Part shown: positions 54,979 through 64,000 of the stretch, in pieces
How positions within the stretch are numbered: the stretch's first letter is position 1
Layout of the letters: each line of letters opens with the position of its first letter
Assembly (NCBI GenBank): GCA_029167225.1
Contig: JARFNK010000015.1
Span: 1-64,000, forward strand
Reading direction: 5' to 3'
DNA length: 64,000 bases
Source of the DNA: Sphingobium arseniciresistens
Lineage (GTDB): Bacteria > Pseudomonadota > Alphaproteobacteria > Sphingomonadales > Sphingomonadaceae
Made by a program: the position numbers and the translations under genes
The notes under the pieces: generated by a model
Databases searched by the model: none
Told to the model about the DNA's origin: nothing
The model's input: only the letters and a program-made list of their open reading frames with translations

Positions 54979-55009
54979 CGGGGCCGGACGATCGGATCGT
55001 CCGGCCCCG
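54979..55009 (+). terminator. Terminator of the division/cell-wall cluster
   Basis: CGGGGCCGGACGAT (54979-54992) and ATCGTCCGGCCCCG (54996-55009) form a perfect 14-bp stem with a three-base loop, followed by CTTTCC, 36 bases after the ftsZ stop. Confidence 0.85.
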
Positions 55010-55079
55010 CTTTCCTCTGGTCGATCCTTTGCGCTTGCAGACAGTTCCCATTCACGCATCGGGCTGTTAGGCGGCTGTC

Positions 55080-57113
55080 GTGACCCATTCTCGCTTTAGC
55101 TCGTTTGTTTCGGCACTGGCGCTCTGCGCTACGACCGCGATCGTCATTTCCCCCTTGCAGGCCATGGCCCAGCAGGCCGCCGGTTTCTCGCAGCTGGATG
55201 TGCGACGGCCCGACGCGGCGGCTGACCTCAACGCCCATCTGGCCCGGCTGGGCACGAACCCGCGGGACATCACCGCGCTCATCGGTGCCGGCGAAGCGGC
55301 GCTCGCGCTGGAAGACCCGCGCGCCGCCACCGGCTTCTTCGCTCGGGCGGACGAAATCTCCAGCGGCAATGGGCGGATCAAGTCCGGCCTGGCCCGCGCC
55401 ATGCTGCAGATGCAGAATCCCGGCGAGGCGATCCGGCTCTTCGATCAGGCCGCGCGCCTGGGCTATCAGGGGGCGGACATGCTGTCCGACCGGGGCCTTG
55501 CCCGTGACCTGAGCGGGGACCAGGACGGCGCGCAGGCCGATTATCTGCAGGCGCTGAAGCTGAAGCCCGACGATGCGGTGCTGCAGAAGCGCTATGGGGT
55601 GTCGCTGGGCATTTCCGGCAAGGTCGATGCGGCGGAAAAGGCGATCGAGCCGCTGCTCTACAAGAATGACCGGGAGGCCTGGCGCGACCGGGCCTTCATC
55701 TTCGCGATGAACGGCCGGCGCAGCGAAGCGCTGCAGATCACCAGCAAGACGATGCCCAAGCCGCTGGCCGACGCGATCCAGCCCTATATGGAGCGCATGT
55801 CGATATTGACGCCCGCGCAAAAGGCGGCGGCGGTGCATTTCGGGCGCTTCCCGACCAATATCCGCACGGCGGCAGTACCCGCGCCGGCACCTGTCGCCCC
55901 GCCGGTCGCGGTGGCCGCCGCAGCGCCAGTGGCGGAGAGCAAGGCGAAGGGGCGTCGTGGCAATGATCGCCGGCAGAGAAGTGCTGCCCCGGTGGCAGGC
56001 GCGGGTGCCGCGCCGACGCAGCTCGCCGCCGCGCAACCACGCCTCCCTGAACCGCCGGCCCCTCCGGCGGAAGCTGGCCCGGTCGAGCGCAATGCGCGGA
56101 GTCCGGATTTTTCCAGTCAGGCTATGACGAACACTGCCGGGAACCAGCCGCCTGCCGGTACGCGTTCCGTGCCCACGCCGACGCCCACGCCCGCCGGCCC
56201 GCCGTTCGGGGCGTCGCAGAATGCAGCCATGGCAGCACCGCAATCATCGACATCCTCCACACCATCCCGGCAGCCCATCCCGATGGGGCGGTCAGCCTAT
56301 GGTCGATTGCAGGGGCCGGCGTCTGTGGCGGGGCAGGGAACATTCCCGGCATCAGCGCAGCAGGCAGCCCCCCCGTCTTCGTCCGCTACGGGCGCGCCGT
56401 CGTCACCTGCGCATGCCGTGCCCGTTCCTTCCGCGCCTGTTTCTTCGGGCGCCGCGCCTTCCACCATGGCGCAGGTGCAGGGGCCACCGTCGCCTGATCG
56501 CGCGGTCTCTCCGCCCGCCAGCCAACCCGCGCAGGTCGCCGCCGCATCGCCGGCACCCGCAACGGGGCCGGTCGCGACCGCATCGACGCCCGCGCCCAAT
56601 CCCCAGGCGACCCGCTCGCTTGCCGACATCATCCGCGAACTGGATGTGCCGGAGGCGGAACGGCGGCAGGCCGTCGCCGCGGTCGACCTTAACGAAGTCG
56701 CGCGGCTGCAGGCCGAGAAGCGCCGGGCGCAGCAGCAGGCGGCAGCGGAAAAGGCGAAGAAGGACGCCGCCGCCAAGGCCAAGGCGGAAGCCGCGGCAAA
56801 GGCGAAGGCCGAAGCCGAGGAGAAGGCGCGGCTCGCCCGCAGCCCTGCGCGCAGCTGGGTCCAGATCGGCACGGGCCGCGATATCTCGGCGCTTGCCTTC
56901 ACCCTGCGCGGCCTGCGCAAGGACTATGCGGCGATCGCCAAGCAGGATGCGTACACCGCGCCCTGGGGGCGGACCAACCGCCTCGTCATCGGCCCCTTCG
57001 CCAGCTTCACCCGCGCGCGCGCCGTGGAAGCCGAATTGAAGAAGGCCGGCACCGACGCCTTCGCCTGGCAGAGCGAGGCGGGGGAAGAGGTGAAGCCGAT
57101 CGGCGGGAAATGA
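55080..57113 (+). CDS. Exported TPR and SPOR domain protein
   Basis: This 677-residue periplasmic protein has a signal peptide (about 1-27, ending AMA-Q) and TPR-like helices (about 35-230, AALALEDPRAATGFFARADEI and similar). A long Ala/Pro-rich linker spans about 255-540, and a Lys/Ala coiled coil (AAAEKAKKDAAAKAKAEAAA) covers about 540-585. A C-terminal SPOR domain (about 592-672, SWVQIGTGRDISALAFTLRG, then RLVIGPFASFTRARAVEAEL) completes it. SPOR domains bind denuded septal glycan strands, so septal localisation is likely. The start is GTG 55080. The position right after ftsZ fits a division role. Confidence 0.85.
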   Translation: MTHSRFSSFVSALALCATTAIVISPLQAMAQQAAGFSQLDVRRPDAAADLNAHLARLGTNPRDITALIGAGEAALALEDPRAATGFFARADEISSGNGRIKSGLARAMLQMQNPGEAIRLFDQAARLGYQGADMLSDRGLARDLSGDQDGAQADYLQALKLKPDDAVLQKRYGVSLGISGKVDAAEKAIEPLLYKNDREAWRDRAFIFAMNGRRSEALQITSKTMPKPLADAIQPYMERMSILTPAQKAAAVHFGRFPTNIRTAAVPAPAPVAPPVAVAAAAPVAESKAKGRRGNDRRQRSAAPVAGAGAAPTQLAAAQPRLPEPPAPPAEAGPVERNARSPDFSSQAMTNTAGNQPPAGTRSVPTPTPTPAGPPFGASQNAAMAAPQSSTSSTPSRQPIPMGRSAYGRLQGPASVAGQGTFPASAQQAAPPSSSATGAPSSPAHAVPVPSAPVSSGAAPSTMAQVQGPPSPDRAVSPPASQPAQVAAASPAPATGPVATASTPAPNPQATRSLADIIRELDVPEAERRQAVAAVDLNEVARLQAEKRRAQQQAAAEKAKKDAAAKAKAEAAAKAKAEAEEKARLARSPARSWVQIGTGRDISALAFTLRGLRKDYAAIAKQDAYTAPWGRTNRLVIGPFASFTRARAVEAELKKAGTDAFAWQSEAGEEVKPIGGK

Positions 57114-57304
57114 GGCTGATCGCTCTGCTTGGGTGCAGCCTTCTTGCCCTGCAGGACGCCCGAGGGAATACGGGGTCTCAGGTGATGGCCGCATAGGCCC
57201 CGGACAGGTGCCGAGCCCTACAGCTGCATGTCACCGCCATTTTCCGCGCCCTTCGCTACCGAACGCCGTTTCCTCTTGGGCGCAAAACGCTATAGGGCAG
57301 GGGC

Positions 57305-58471
57305 ATGAATGCCCTCGCGCCCTATGCCAGCCATGCCGATCGCAGCCGCGGCCGTCTTCACCCCGAGCCCGGCGGCGAGACGCGCGGGCCGCGTGATGCG
57401 TTCCAGCGTGATCGGGACAGGATCATCCATTCCATCGCCTTCCGGCGGCTGCGGCACAAGACGCAGGTGTTCGTCTCGCCCGATGGCGATCATTATCGCG
57501 TGCGGCTGACCCACAGCCTGGAAGTCGCGCAGATCGGCCGCACCATCGCGCGCAGCCTGGGCCTGAACGAGGATTTGACGGAGGCGCTGTGCCTTGCCCA
57601 CGACATCGGCCATCCGCCCTTCGGCCATGCCGGCGAGGATGCGCTGGAGGCGGCGCTGGAGCGGCAGGGCGGTTTCGACCACAATGCCCATACGCTGCGC
57701 ACGCTGATGCTGCTGGAATCGCCCTATCCGCGCTTTGCGGGGCTCAACCTCAGCTGGGAAACGCTGGAGGGGCTGGCCAAGCACAACGGCCCGGTCGTCC
57801 ATCCTGGCTGGGCGATGCAGGAACTGGACGCCGCCTTTCCGCTCGACCTGAACGGCTGGTCGTCGCTGGAGGCGCAGGTCGCCGCCATCGCCGACGACAT
57901 CGCCTATGACAATCACGACATCGACGATGGCCTGCGCGCCGGCCTGCTGACCCTGGAGCAGATCCTGGAGGTGCCGATGGTAGCGCGCTGCTGGCAGGGG
58001 GTGCGCGCCCGCCATCCCGACATCGCGCCCGACCGGCTGCTGCGGGAACTGGTGCGCGACCAGATCGGCCTGATGGTGAACGACGTGATCGAGACGACGC
58101 GTGCGGCGATCGCCGCACATCATATCGGCGATGTCGAGGATGTGCGCGCCGCCGGGCAGGCACTGGCCGGCTTTTCCGACGCGATGGTGCAGGAGGAAAA
58201 ACAGCTCAAGCGCTTCATGTATGCCTCGCTCTATCATCATCCCACGCAACTGGCGGCGGCGGACAGGGCGCGCGCGATCGTCCGTGACCTGTTCGAGGCC
58301 TATCGCGCCGACCCCGCGCTGATGGCCGAAGGCTGGCCGCAGGGCTGCGCGTCGCAGGAGCCGGACCGCAGCCGCCACATCGCGGATTTTATCGCCGGCA
58401 TGACTGATCGGTACGCCGAAAACGCGCATGCGTCGCTTTTCGGCACGCATTCTCCATCCCTTGCGGATTGA
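57305..58471 (+). CDS. dgt: Deoxyguanosinetriphosphate triphosphohydrolase-like protein
   Basis: This HD-domain enzyme cleaves dNTPs to nucleosides and tripolyphosphate. The 388-residue protein has the dgt-like N-terminus [50 protein letters not shown], the HD metal motif [35 protein letters not shown], and the C-terminal [11 protein letters not shown]. It belongs to the dGTPase-like type 2 subfamily. Its stop codon overlaps the -35 element of the following riboswitch transcript. Confidence 0.94.
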   Translation: MNALAPYASHADRSRGRLHPEPGGETRGPRDAFQRDRDRIIHSIAFRRLRHKTQVFVSPDGDHYRVRLTHSLEVAQIGRTIARSLGLNEDLTEALCLAHDIGHPPFGHAGEDALEAALERQGGFDHNAHTLRTLMLLESPYPRFAGLNLSWETLEGLAKHNGPVVHPGWAMQELDAAFPLDLNGWSSLEAQVAAIADDIAYDNHDIDDGLRAGLLTLEQILEVPMVARCWQGVRARHPDIAPDRLLRELVRDQIGLMVNDVIETTRAAIAAHHIGDVEDVRAAGQALAGFSDAMVQEEKQLKRFMYASLYHHPTQLAAADRARAIVRDLFEAYRADPALMAEGWPQGCASQEPDRSRHIADFIAGMTDRYAENAHASLFGTHSPSLAD

Positions 58472-58495
58472 CGGCGTGCTGTGATTGCGTAATGC
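58468..58495 (+). promoter_or_regulatory. Candidate promoter for the glycine riboswitch transcript
   Basis: TTGACG (58468-58473) and TAATGC (58490-58495) with a 16-base spacer lie about 38 bases before the riboswitch P1 stem. The -35 includes the dgt stop codon. The position and -35 are good; the -10 is imperfect. Confidence 0.5.
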
Positions 58496-58532
58496 AGGAT
58501 TTGTCTCCGCGCCGAGGATTCGACGCGGTCAT

Positions 58533-58742
58533 GATGCGGGAGAGTGTGGAAGGGGCGTCCTTTGAGGGCTGCACCGGAAGCCGCCGAAGGAGCAACCGCC
58601 CCGGAATCTCTCAGGCCACGGGACCGCATCATGGGCAGGCACTCTGGAAAGCGGACGGATCATGCTGTCCCACCGAAGGGGTAAGCCGCGCATCCTTCCA
58701 ACGGAATGCGGTGAAAGCTCTCAGGTTTCCTGACAGAGGGGG
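58533..58742 (+). promoter_or_regulatory. Tandem glycine riboswitch
   Basis: The first aptamer is closed by GATGCGG (58533-58539) and CCGCATC (58624-58630) and contains GCCGAAGGAGCAA and GGAATCTCTCAGGC. The second, about 58640-58742, contains ACCGAAGGGGTAAGC and AAAGCTCTCAGGTTTCCTGACAGAGG. These are the conserved cores of glycine aptamers in tandem arrangement. It lies 73 bases before gcvT, the expected target, and normally turns the glycine-cleavage genes on when glycine is high. Confidence 0.95.
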
Positions 58743-58815
58743 CGACGAATTGTGTGATCTCTCTCTGGTCAGCACATGCGCCGCTTAACGACCTCTTGCC
58801 AACGGAGCCCAAGAT

Positions 58816-60009
58816 ATGACCGCATCCAGCCAGGACAACAGCGCCGACGTCGCTGAACTGGAAACCGAACTTCCGCTCGGCAAGCTTCCCCTCGACAGCT
58901 GGCATCGCGCCAAGGGCGGCCGCATGGTCGGTTTCGCCGGCTATGAAATGCCGATCCAATATGAAGGCATCATGGCCGAGCATCAGTGGGTGCGCGAGCA
59001 TGCCGGACTGTTCGACGTCAGCCATATGGGCCAGCTGAGCTTCAGCGGCGACAGCGCCGAAGCGGTCGCGACCGCGCTGGAAACGCTGCTGCCCGGCGAC
59101 ATCCTTGGTCTCAAGCCCTGCCGCCAGCGCTATTCGCTGCTGCTCGACGAAGAGGGCGGCATCCTGGACGACCTGATGGTCTCGCGCCTGCCGGAAGCCA
59201 GCCCGTTCGACGGCGCGGCCTATTATATGGTGGTCAACGGCGCGACCAAATATGACGATATCGGCTGGATCATCGAGCATCTGCCCGACGAGATCACCAT
59301 GAACCACATGGACGAGCAGGCGCTGCTGGCGCTGCAGGGGCCGGAAGCCGGCGCTGCGCTCGCCGCGCTCATCCCCGCGACTGCCGATCTGTTCTTCATG
59401 CAGTGCGGTCCGTTCAACTGGGAAGGGCATGACATCTGGGTCAGCCGGTCGGGCTATACCGGCGAGGACGGCTTCGAGATCAGCGTGCCGGCAACGATCG
59501 CGGTCGCCTTCGCCGATGCGCTGTGCGCGCTGGAGAGCGTGAAGCCCATCGGCCTTGGCGCGCGCGACTCGCTGCGGCTGGAAGCCGGCCTGCCGCTCTA
59601 CGGCCATGATATCGACACGCGCGTCAGCCCGGTCGCCGCCGATCTGGGTTTTGCCATTTCCAAGCGGCGCAAGGAACAGGGCGGCTTCATGGGCCATGCC
59701 CGCGTGATGCAGGAACTGGGCGGCGATGTCGCCGCCCGCCGCGTCGGCCTGGCCATCGACGGTCGCCTGCCCGCGCGGGAGGGCGCGCTGATCTTCGCCG
59801 GCACCACGCAGGTCGGCGAAGTGACCTCCGGCGGCTTCGCGCCGACCGTGGGCGCGCCTATCGCCATGGGCTGGGTCGCGGCCTCCCATGCCGCCATCGG
59901 CACTGCGCTGGAAGTGGAAGTGCGCGGCAAGCGCCTGACCGCGACCGTCGCGCCGATGCCTTTCGTTCCCCACCGCTATCACCGGGCGTCGGCTGCCGCC
60001 AAAGCCTGA
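58816..60009 (+). CDS. gcvT: Glycine cleavage system T protein (aminomethyltransferase)
   Basis: GcvT releases ammonia from the aminomethyl-lipoyl arm of GcvH and makes methylene-THF. The 397-residue protein has [105 protein letters not shown] and the terminal FVPHRYHR. It has about 25 more N-terminal residues than typical. It is the first gene behind the glycine riboswitch. Confidence 0.97.
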   Translation: MTASSQDNSADVAELETELPLGKLPLDSWHRAKGGRMVGFAGYEMPIQYEGIMAEHQWVREHAGLFDVSHMGQLSFSGDSAEAVATALETLLPGDILGLKPCRQRYSLLLDEEGGILDDLMVSRLPEASPFDGAAYYMVVNGATKYDDIGWIIEHLPDEITMNHMDEQALLALQGPEAGAALAALIPATADLFFMQCGPFNWEGHDIWVSRSGYTGEDGFEISVPATIAVAFADALCALESVKPIGLGARDSLRLEAGLPLYGHDIDTRVSPVAADLGFAISKRRKEQGGFMGHARVMQELGGDVAARRVGLAIDGRLPAREGALIFAGTTQVGEVTSGGFAPTVGAPIAMGWVAASHAAIGTALEVEVRGKRLTATVAPMPFVPHRYHRASAAAKA

Positions 60010-60049
60010 AACACCACACTCTCCAAAGCCTCTAGAACGGGAGCCAGTT

Positions 60050-60421
60050 ATGAGCCGCTATTTCACCGACGAACATGAATGGATCGACGTGGAGGGTGAC
60101 ATCGCCACCGTCGGCATCACCAACTATGCGCAGGAACAGCTGGGCGACATCGTGTTCGTCGAACTGCCCGCGGAAGGCACGACGTTCGGCAAGGGCGACG
60201 ATGCCGCCGTGGTCGAATCCGTGAAGGCTGCGTCCGACGTCTATGCCCCGCTGTCCGGCGAGATCGTCGAGGCCAATGCCGCGCTCGAGGGTGAGCCGGC
60301 GCTGGTCAACACCGACGCCGAAGAGGAAGGCTGGTTCTTCAAGCTCCGCCTGTCCGACCCCGCCGAACTGGACGGCCTGATGGACGAGGCCGCCTACGAG
60401 GCTTTTGTCGCAGGTCTGTAA
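60050..60421 (+). CDS. gcvH: Glycine cleavage system H protein
   Basis: GcvH is the lipoylated shuttle protein of the system. The 123-residue protein has the standard [37 protein letters not shown] and the lipoyl lysine in [18 protein letters not shown] (Lys59), then [23 protein letters not shown]. It lies 40 bases after gcvT with a GGGAG ribosome site. Confidence 0.98.
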   Translation: MSRYFTDEHEWIDVEGDIATVGITNYAQEQLGDIVFVELPAEGTTFGKGDDAAVVESVKAASDVYAPLSGEIVEANAALEGEPALVNTDAEEEGWFFKLRLSDPAELDGLMDEAAYEAFVAGL

Positions 60422-60443
60422 TCGCGACCGTTGCGTGAATCTC

Positions 60444-60464
60444 CCCGTCATTCGTTTTGACGGG
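60444..60464 (+). terminator. Hairpin between gcvH and gcvPA
   Basis: CCCGTCA (60444-60450) and TGACGGG (60458-60464) pair with a seven-base loop containing a T run. It could partly terminate or stabilise the upstream mRNA and so set the H/T versus P ratio. An AAAGGA ribosome site follows. Confidence 0.35.
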
Positions 60465-60478
60465 AAGAAAGGATCAAG

Positions 60479-61837
60479 ATGCGTTACCTTCCCCTGACCG
60501 ATGCCGACCGGAATGCCATGCTGTCCGTTATCGGCGCCGGTTCTGTCGATGACCTGTTTGCAGACGTGCCCGCCGAGGCGCGCCTGACCGCGAAGATCGC
60601 AGAACTTCCCGATCATGCCAGCGAACTGGCGGTGGAGCGGCATATGGGCCGTCTCGCCGCGCAGAACATGGCGGCGGGCTCCGTGCCGTTCTTCCTGGGG
60701 GCGGGGGCCTATCGCCACCATGTGCCCTCGAGCGTTGACCATCTGATCCAGCGCGGTGAATTCCTGACCGCCTACACGCCCTATCAGCCGGAAATCGCGC
60801 AGGGCACCCTGCAGGTGCTCTTCGAATTCCAGACGCAGGTGGCCCGGCTGCTGGGCTGCGACGTGGCGAACGCCTCCATGTATGACGGTTCGACCGCGTG
60901 CTGGGAAGCGATCGTCATGGCCCGCCGGATCACCCGTCGCGGCAAGGCGCTGATCTCCGGCGGCGTGCATCCGCACTATGTGTCGGTCTGCAACACCATG
61001 GCGAAGTTCACCGGCGATGTGCTGGCCTACACCCTGCCGGAACTGGCCGCGCAGGGGGACGAGGCCGCTCTGCTTGAAGCTATCGACAAGGAAACCAGCT
61101 GTGTCGTGGTGCAATATCCCGACATTCTGGGCCGCGTGACCGACCTGGCCGCCCTGGCCGCCAAGGCGCATGAAGCGGGCGCGCTGCTGATCGCGGTCGT
61201 GACCGAGCCGGTGGCGCTGGGCGCACTGGTACCTCCGGGCGAGATGGGCGCCGACATCGTCGTGGGCGAGGGGCAGTCGCTGGGCGTCGGCCTGCAATTT
61301 GGCGGGCCTTATCTGGGGCTCTTCGGCTGCAAGCAGAAATATGTGCGGCAGATGCCGGGCCGCCTGTGCGGCGAGACGGTGGATGCGGAGGGCAAGCGCG
61401 GCTTCGTGCTGACGCTCTCCACCCGTGAGCAGCATATCCGCCGCGAAAAGGCGACGTCGAACATCTGCACCAATTCCGGCCTGTGTGCGCTGGCCTTCAG
61501 CATCCACATGACCCTGCTGGGCGAAGCGGGCCTGCGCGGCCTTGCCGAACTCAACCATGGACTGGCGGTGCAGGCGGCCGATCGCCTGGCCAAGGTGCCC
61601 GGCGTGAAGGTGCTGAACGACAGCTTCTTCAATGAATTCACCCTCGTCATCGACGGTGATGCGCGCGAGGTCGCCCGCAAGCTGGCCGATCGTCACATTC
61701 TGGGCGGCGTGTCGCTGGGCCGCCTGTTCCCCGATGCGTCGCAACTCGCCTCCGGTCTGGTCGTGGCCGTCACGGAGACGACCACCGCAGAGGATGTCGA
61801 AGCATTGGCCACCGCGCTTGAGGAGGTGCTGGCATGA
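60479..61837 (+). CDS. gcvPA: Glycine dehydrogenase (decarboxylating) subunit 1
   Basis: This is the first half of the split P protein, which decarboxylates glycine with PLP. The 452-residue protein has [66 protein letters not shown]-type sequence, [14 protein letters not shown], and [22 protein letters not shown] is held by the partner subunit. It overlaps gcvPB by four bases (ATGA). Confidence 0.97.
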   Translation: MRYLPLTDADRNAMLSVIGAGSVDDLFADVPAEARLTAKIAELPDHASELAVERHMGRLAAQNMAAGSVPFFLGAGAYRHHVPSSVDHLIQRGEFLTAYTPYQPEIAQGTLQVLFEFQTQVARLLGCDVANASMYDGSTACWEAIVMARRITRRGKALISGGVHPHYVSVCNTMAKFTGDVLAYTLPELAAQGDEAALLEAIDKETSCVVVQYPDILGRVTDLAALAAKAHEAGALLIAVVTEPVALGALVPPGEMGADIVVGEGQSLGVGLQFGGPYLGLFGCKQKYVRQMPGRLCGETVDAEGKRGFVLTLSTREQHIRREKATSNICTNSGLCALAFSIHMTLLGEAGLRGLAELNHGLAVQAADRLAKVPGVKVLNDSFFNEFTLVIDGDAREVARKLADRHILGGVSLGRLFPDASQLASGLVVAVTETTTAEDVEALATALEEVLA

Positions 61838-63402
61838 GCATGTTGAAGGAAGGCCGCCCGACCGCGCCCGTCCCCGTCGCCCATGAGGGCAAGCCGACCG
61901 TTACCGGCAACAAGGCGCTGATGCTGGAAGAAGCGCTGATCTTCGAGATCGGCTCCACGCAGACCACCGGCGTCGACCTGGCCGAAGCGCCCAAGGTCAC
62001 GAGCCGTCTGGGCGGGCTGGAACGTCGCCGCCCGATCGGGCTGGCGGGGCTCTCCGAACCGGAAACGGTGCGCCACTATACCCGCCTGTCGCGGCAGAAC
62101 TACGCCATCGACCTTGGCGTCTTCCCGCTCGGTTCCTGCACGATGAAGCATAATCCGCGCCTGAACGAGAAGGTCGCGCGGATGCCCGGCTTCGCGGACA
62201 TCCATCCCTTGCAGCCAGTCTCGACCGTGCAGGGCGCGCTGGCCGTGATCCATGAACTGGCGGACTGGCTGACGACGCTCACCGGGATGCACAGTGTCGC
62301 GATGAGCCCGAAGGCCGGCGCCCATGGCGAGCTGTGCGGCCTGTTGGCGATCCGTGCGGCGCTCGAGGCGCGCGGCGATGCCCGCTCGGTCATCCTGGTG
62401 CCCGAAAGCGCCCATGGCACCAACCCGGCTACGGCGGCCTTCTGCGGCTATGCGGTGGAGGATATCCCCGCCAATGCCGATGGGCGGGTCGATCTGGCAG
62501 CGCTGGAAGCGCGGCTGGGGCCGGATGTCGCGGCGGTGATGATCACCAACCCCAACACCTGCGGCCTGTTCGAGCGCGACATGAAGAAGATCGCCGATGC
62601 GGTCCATGCCGTGGGGGCCTTCGTCTATTGCGACGGCGCGAACTTCAACGCCATTGTCGGCCGGGTGCGCCCCGGCGACCTGGGCGTTGATGCGATGCAC
62701 ATCAACCTGCACAAGACCTTCTCCACCCCGCATGGCGGCGGCGGTCCGGGTTCCGGACCGGTGGTGCTGTCCGAAGCGCTTTCGCCCTATGCGCCACTGC
62801 CGTTCGTGGCACGCAATGCCGATGGGCATTTCGCGCTGATCGAGGAAGAGACGGCGGGCGAGGAGCATCCCGGTGCTTTTGGCCGCATGGTCGCCTTCCA
62901 CGGCCAGATGGGCATGTTCACCCGCGCGCTGACCTATATCCTCAGCCATGGCGCCGATGGCCTGCGCCAGGTGTCGGGCGATGCGGTGCTCAACGCCAAC
63001 TACATCCTGCGCAGCCTGGATGACGTGCTGGACGCGCCCTTTGGCGGTGCCGGCCCGTGCATGCACGAGGCATTGTTCAGCGACAAGGGGCTGGCCGAAG
63101 GTTTTACCACGCTCGACATCGCCAAGGGCCTGATCGACGAGGGCTTCCATCCGATGACGATGTATTTCCCGCTCGTCGTCCATGGCGCGATGCTGGTCGA
63201 GCCGACCGAAACCGAGAGTAAGGCAGGGATCGACCAGTTCATCATGGCGCTACGCAGCCTGGCGGAGCGTGCCAAGGCAGGCGACGAGGTGCTGAAGGGC
63301 GCGCCCTATCATGCGCCGCGCCGTCGCCTGGACGAGACGCTGGCGGCCCGCAAGCCGGTGCTGGTCTGGTCCGAACCGGCGTTGGCACAGGCCGCCGAAT
63401 AG
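61834..63402 (+). CDS. gcvPB: Glycine dehydrogenase (decarboxylating) subunit 2
   Basis: This is the PLP-carrying half of split GcvP. The 522-residue protein has [64 protein letters not shown], the PLP lysine in [25 protein letters not shown] (Lys294), and [26 protein letters not shown] near the end. It completes a full T-H-P set under riboswitch control; the L protein is not here. Confidence 0.97.
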   Translation: MSMLKEGRPTAPVPVAHEGKPTVTGNKALMLEEALIFEIGSTQTTGVDLAEAPKVTSRLGGLERRRPIGLAGLSEPETVRHYTRLSRQNYAIDLGVFPLGSCTMKHNPRLNEKVARMPGFADIHPLQPVSTVQGALAVIHELADWLTTLTGMHSVAMSPKAGAHGELCGLLAIRAALEARGDARSVILVPESAHGTNPATAAFCGYAVEDIPANADGRVDLAALEARLGPDVAAVMITNPNTCGLFERDMKKIADAVHAVGAFVYCDGANFNAIVGRVRPGDLGVDAMHINLHKTFSTPHGGGGPGSGPVVLSEALSPYAPLPFVARNADGHFALIEEETAGEEHPGAFGRMVAFHGQMGMFTRALTYILSHGADGLRQVSGDAVLNANYILRSLDDVLDAPFGGAGPCMHEALFSDKGLAEGFTTLDIAKGLIDEGFHPMTMYFPLVVHGAMLVEPTETESKAGIDQFIMALRSLAERAKAGDEVLKGAPYHAPRRRLDETLAARKPVLVWSEPALAQAAE

Positions 63403-63434
63403 GGGCATTGCTTCTCGCCAACATGCTGAAAACT

Positions 63435-63466
63435 TTGACGGCGGCACCCTTTGGTGTCGCCGTCAA
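63435..63466 (+). terminator. Hairpin after gcvPB
   Basis: TTGACGGCG-G-CACC (63435-63448) and GGTG-T-CGCCGTCAA (63453-63466) form a 13-bp stem with one mismatch and a four-base CTTT loop, 33 bases after gcvPB. There is no T tract, but the strength and position suit the end of the gcv operon. Confidence 0.6.
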
Positions 63467-63580
63467 CGCATTGAAATCACTCGGAACAGGATGGTTTTCT
63501 GCTGGTGTTATCGCGCGGCAGATGAGACGTTTGCGAATTGCTAACGCTTTTCTTCTATTTCAGCCGCGGAGGCATAGAAT

Positions 63581-64000
63581 ATGCGTTTTGCGGTCGCGCG
63601 CATTTCAGCTGTAAAATCATGGGTGAGCAGACGCAGGTTCCTGCTCGTGCTGACGCTTATCACCTTGATTTTCGGGGCTCTGGAGATGGGGACACCCGTC
63701 GACCTGTCCCTGCGCGTGCTTCGCAACAAGTTGCGGGCGCATGATGCCAGCGGCCAGACCGTTCTCGTCGGCATTGATGACAAGGCGCTGCTGCGCGAAG
63801 GGCCGTGGCCCTGGCGGCGGGCGCGCCTCGCCGAGCTGACCGACGACCTTTTCGCTGCCGGCGCGCAGCGGGTGTTCTTCAACCTGCCGCTGCAGGCGGG
63901 CGATCCCGCCGATGATGCCCAGCTTGCACAGGCGGTCAGCCGCTATCCCGGCCGTGTCTTCGTCGGCATCAATGTCGAATCGCAGGATCGCGGGGGCAGT
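63581..64000 (+). CDS. CHASE2-domain membrane sensor protein, 5' part only
   Basis: The frame starts at ATG 63581 (CGGAGG about nine bases upstream) and runs off the window. The 140 visible residues have a basic N-terminus, a membrane helix (about 19-35, RFLLVLTLITLIFGALE), and the start of a CHASE2 domain. The recognisable segments are TPVDLSLRVLRNKLRAHDAS, TVLVGIDDKALLREGPWPWRRARLAEL and AGAQRVFFNLPLQAG. CHASE2 is an extracytoplasmic sensor module found in front of histidine kinases, adenylate cyclases and diguanylate cyclases/phosphodiesterases. The output domain lies outside the window. Confidence 0.8.
   Translation, partial: MRFAVARISAVKSWVSRRRFLLVLTLITLIFGALEMGTPVDLSLRVLRNKLRAHDASGQTVLVGIDDKALLREGPWPWRRARLAELTDDLFAAGAQRVFFNLPLQAGDPADDAQLAQAVSRYPGRVFVGINVESQDRGGS

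Noticed and set aside
57110-57196. 28-codon frame overlapping the stop of the SPOR gene (MRLIALLGCSLLALQDA...)
   Set aside because: It looks like a lipoprotein signal start but ends after 28 codons with no mature domain. It is probably chance or a decayed remnant.

Overview
The window is about 64 kb of GC-rich chromosome (roughly 65% by eye) that reads as ordinary core genome of an alphaproteobacterium. The order Sphingomonadales (Sphingobium/Sphingomonas-like) is my inference. It rests on a CcrM-type methylase next to rnhB, the PrsK/PrsR/PrsT set with an EpsB-like sugar transferase, the split GcvP (GcvPA/GcvPB), and two families of intergenic palindromes of the 'HSREGGNP' and 'FALSVSKG...RLSPNG' type. 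I see no rRNA, tRNA, CRISPR array, phage or complete insertion sequence.

Layout. 0-8.6 kb holds housekeeping genes: sodC, a low-molecular-weight phosphatase, a DUF2501 protein, thpR, a BI-1 membrane protein, hrcA-grpE, a His/Gly-rich PadR regulator coupled to a DUF2218 gene, an M20 amidohydrolase and a small membrane protein. 9-15.9 kb is a compact block with a polyprenyl-phosphate sugar transferase, PrsK, PrsR and the TPR protein PrsT, the regulatory part of a PEP-CTERM/exopolysaccharide system without a visible exosortase. 16-21.8 kb holds a GntR/GNAT pair, a nitroreductase, a POT peptide transporter, a lower-GC methyltransferase and an AgcS-type symporter. 21.9-35.5 kb holds glmM, DUF1272-thiD, rnhB, an ABM protein, ccrM, folP, nagZ-scpA-scpB, tatABC, an entericidin-like lipoprotein, a SleB-type cell-wall hydrolase, a cysteine synthase and a small membrane protein. 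36-55 kb is the division and cell-wall cluster: mraZ-rsmH-ftsL-ftsI-murE-murF-mraY-murD-ftsW-murG-(linking ORF)-murC-(65-aa ORF)-murB-ddl-ftsQ-ftsA-ftsZ, ending in a strong terminator. 55-63.4 kb holds a TPR/SPOR protein, a dGTPase-like gene, a tandem glycine riboswitch and gcvT-gcvH-gcvPA-gcvPB. A CHASE2-domain gene runs off the right edge.

How the genes work together. Most division and wall genes overlap by 1-4 bases, so the cluster looks translationally coupled from mraZ to ftsQ. Four 10-bp-spaced TCCCA boxes upstream of mraZ look like MraZ autoregulatory sites. The glycine riboswitch should sense the substrate of the glycine-cleavage enzymes behind it.

The most unusual signals are regulatory or structural. 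(1) Twelve GANTC sites, the CcrM recognition sequence, lie within 291 bp directly upstream of ccrM; five are at 13-14-bp spacing and two sit symmetrically in a perfect 17-bp hairpin. (2) A REP-like palindrome is inserted in frame inside murD. (3) A second palindrome family is inserted exactly at the murG/murC overlap, where it creates a 42-codon ORF that keeps ATGA coupling on both sides. (4) A tiny helical ORF lies between murC and murB. (5) A strong G-quadruplex motif lies upstream of a 42-aa entericidin-like gene.
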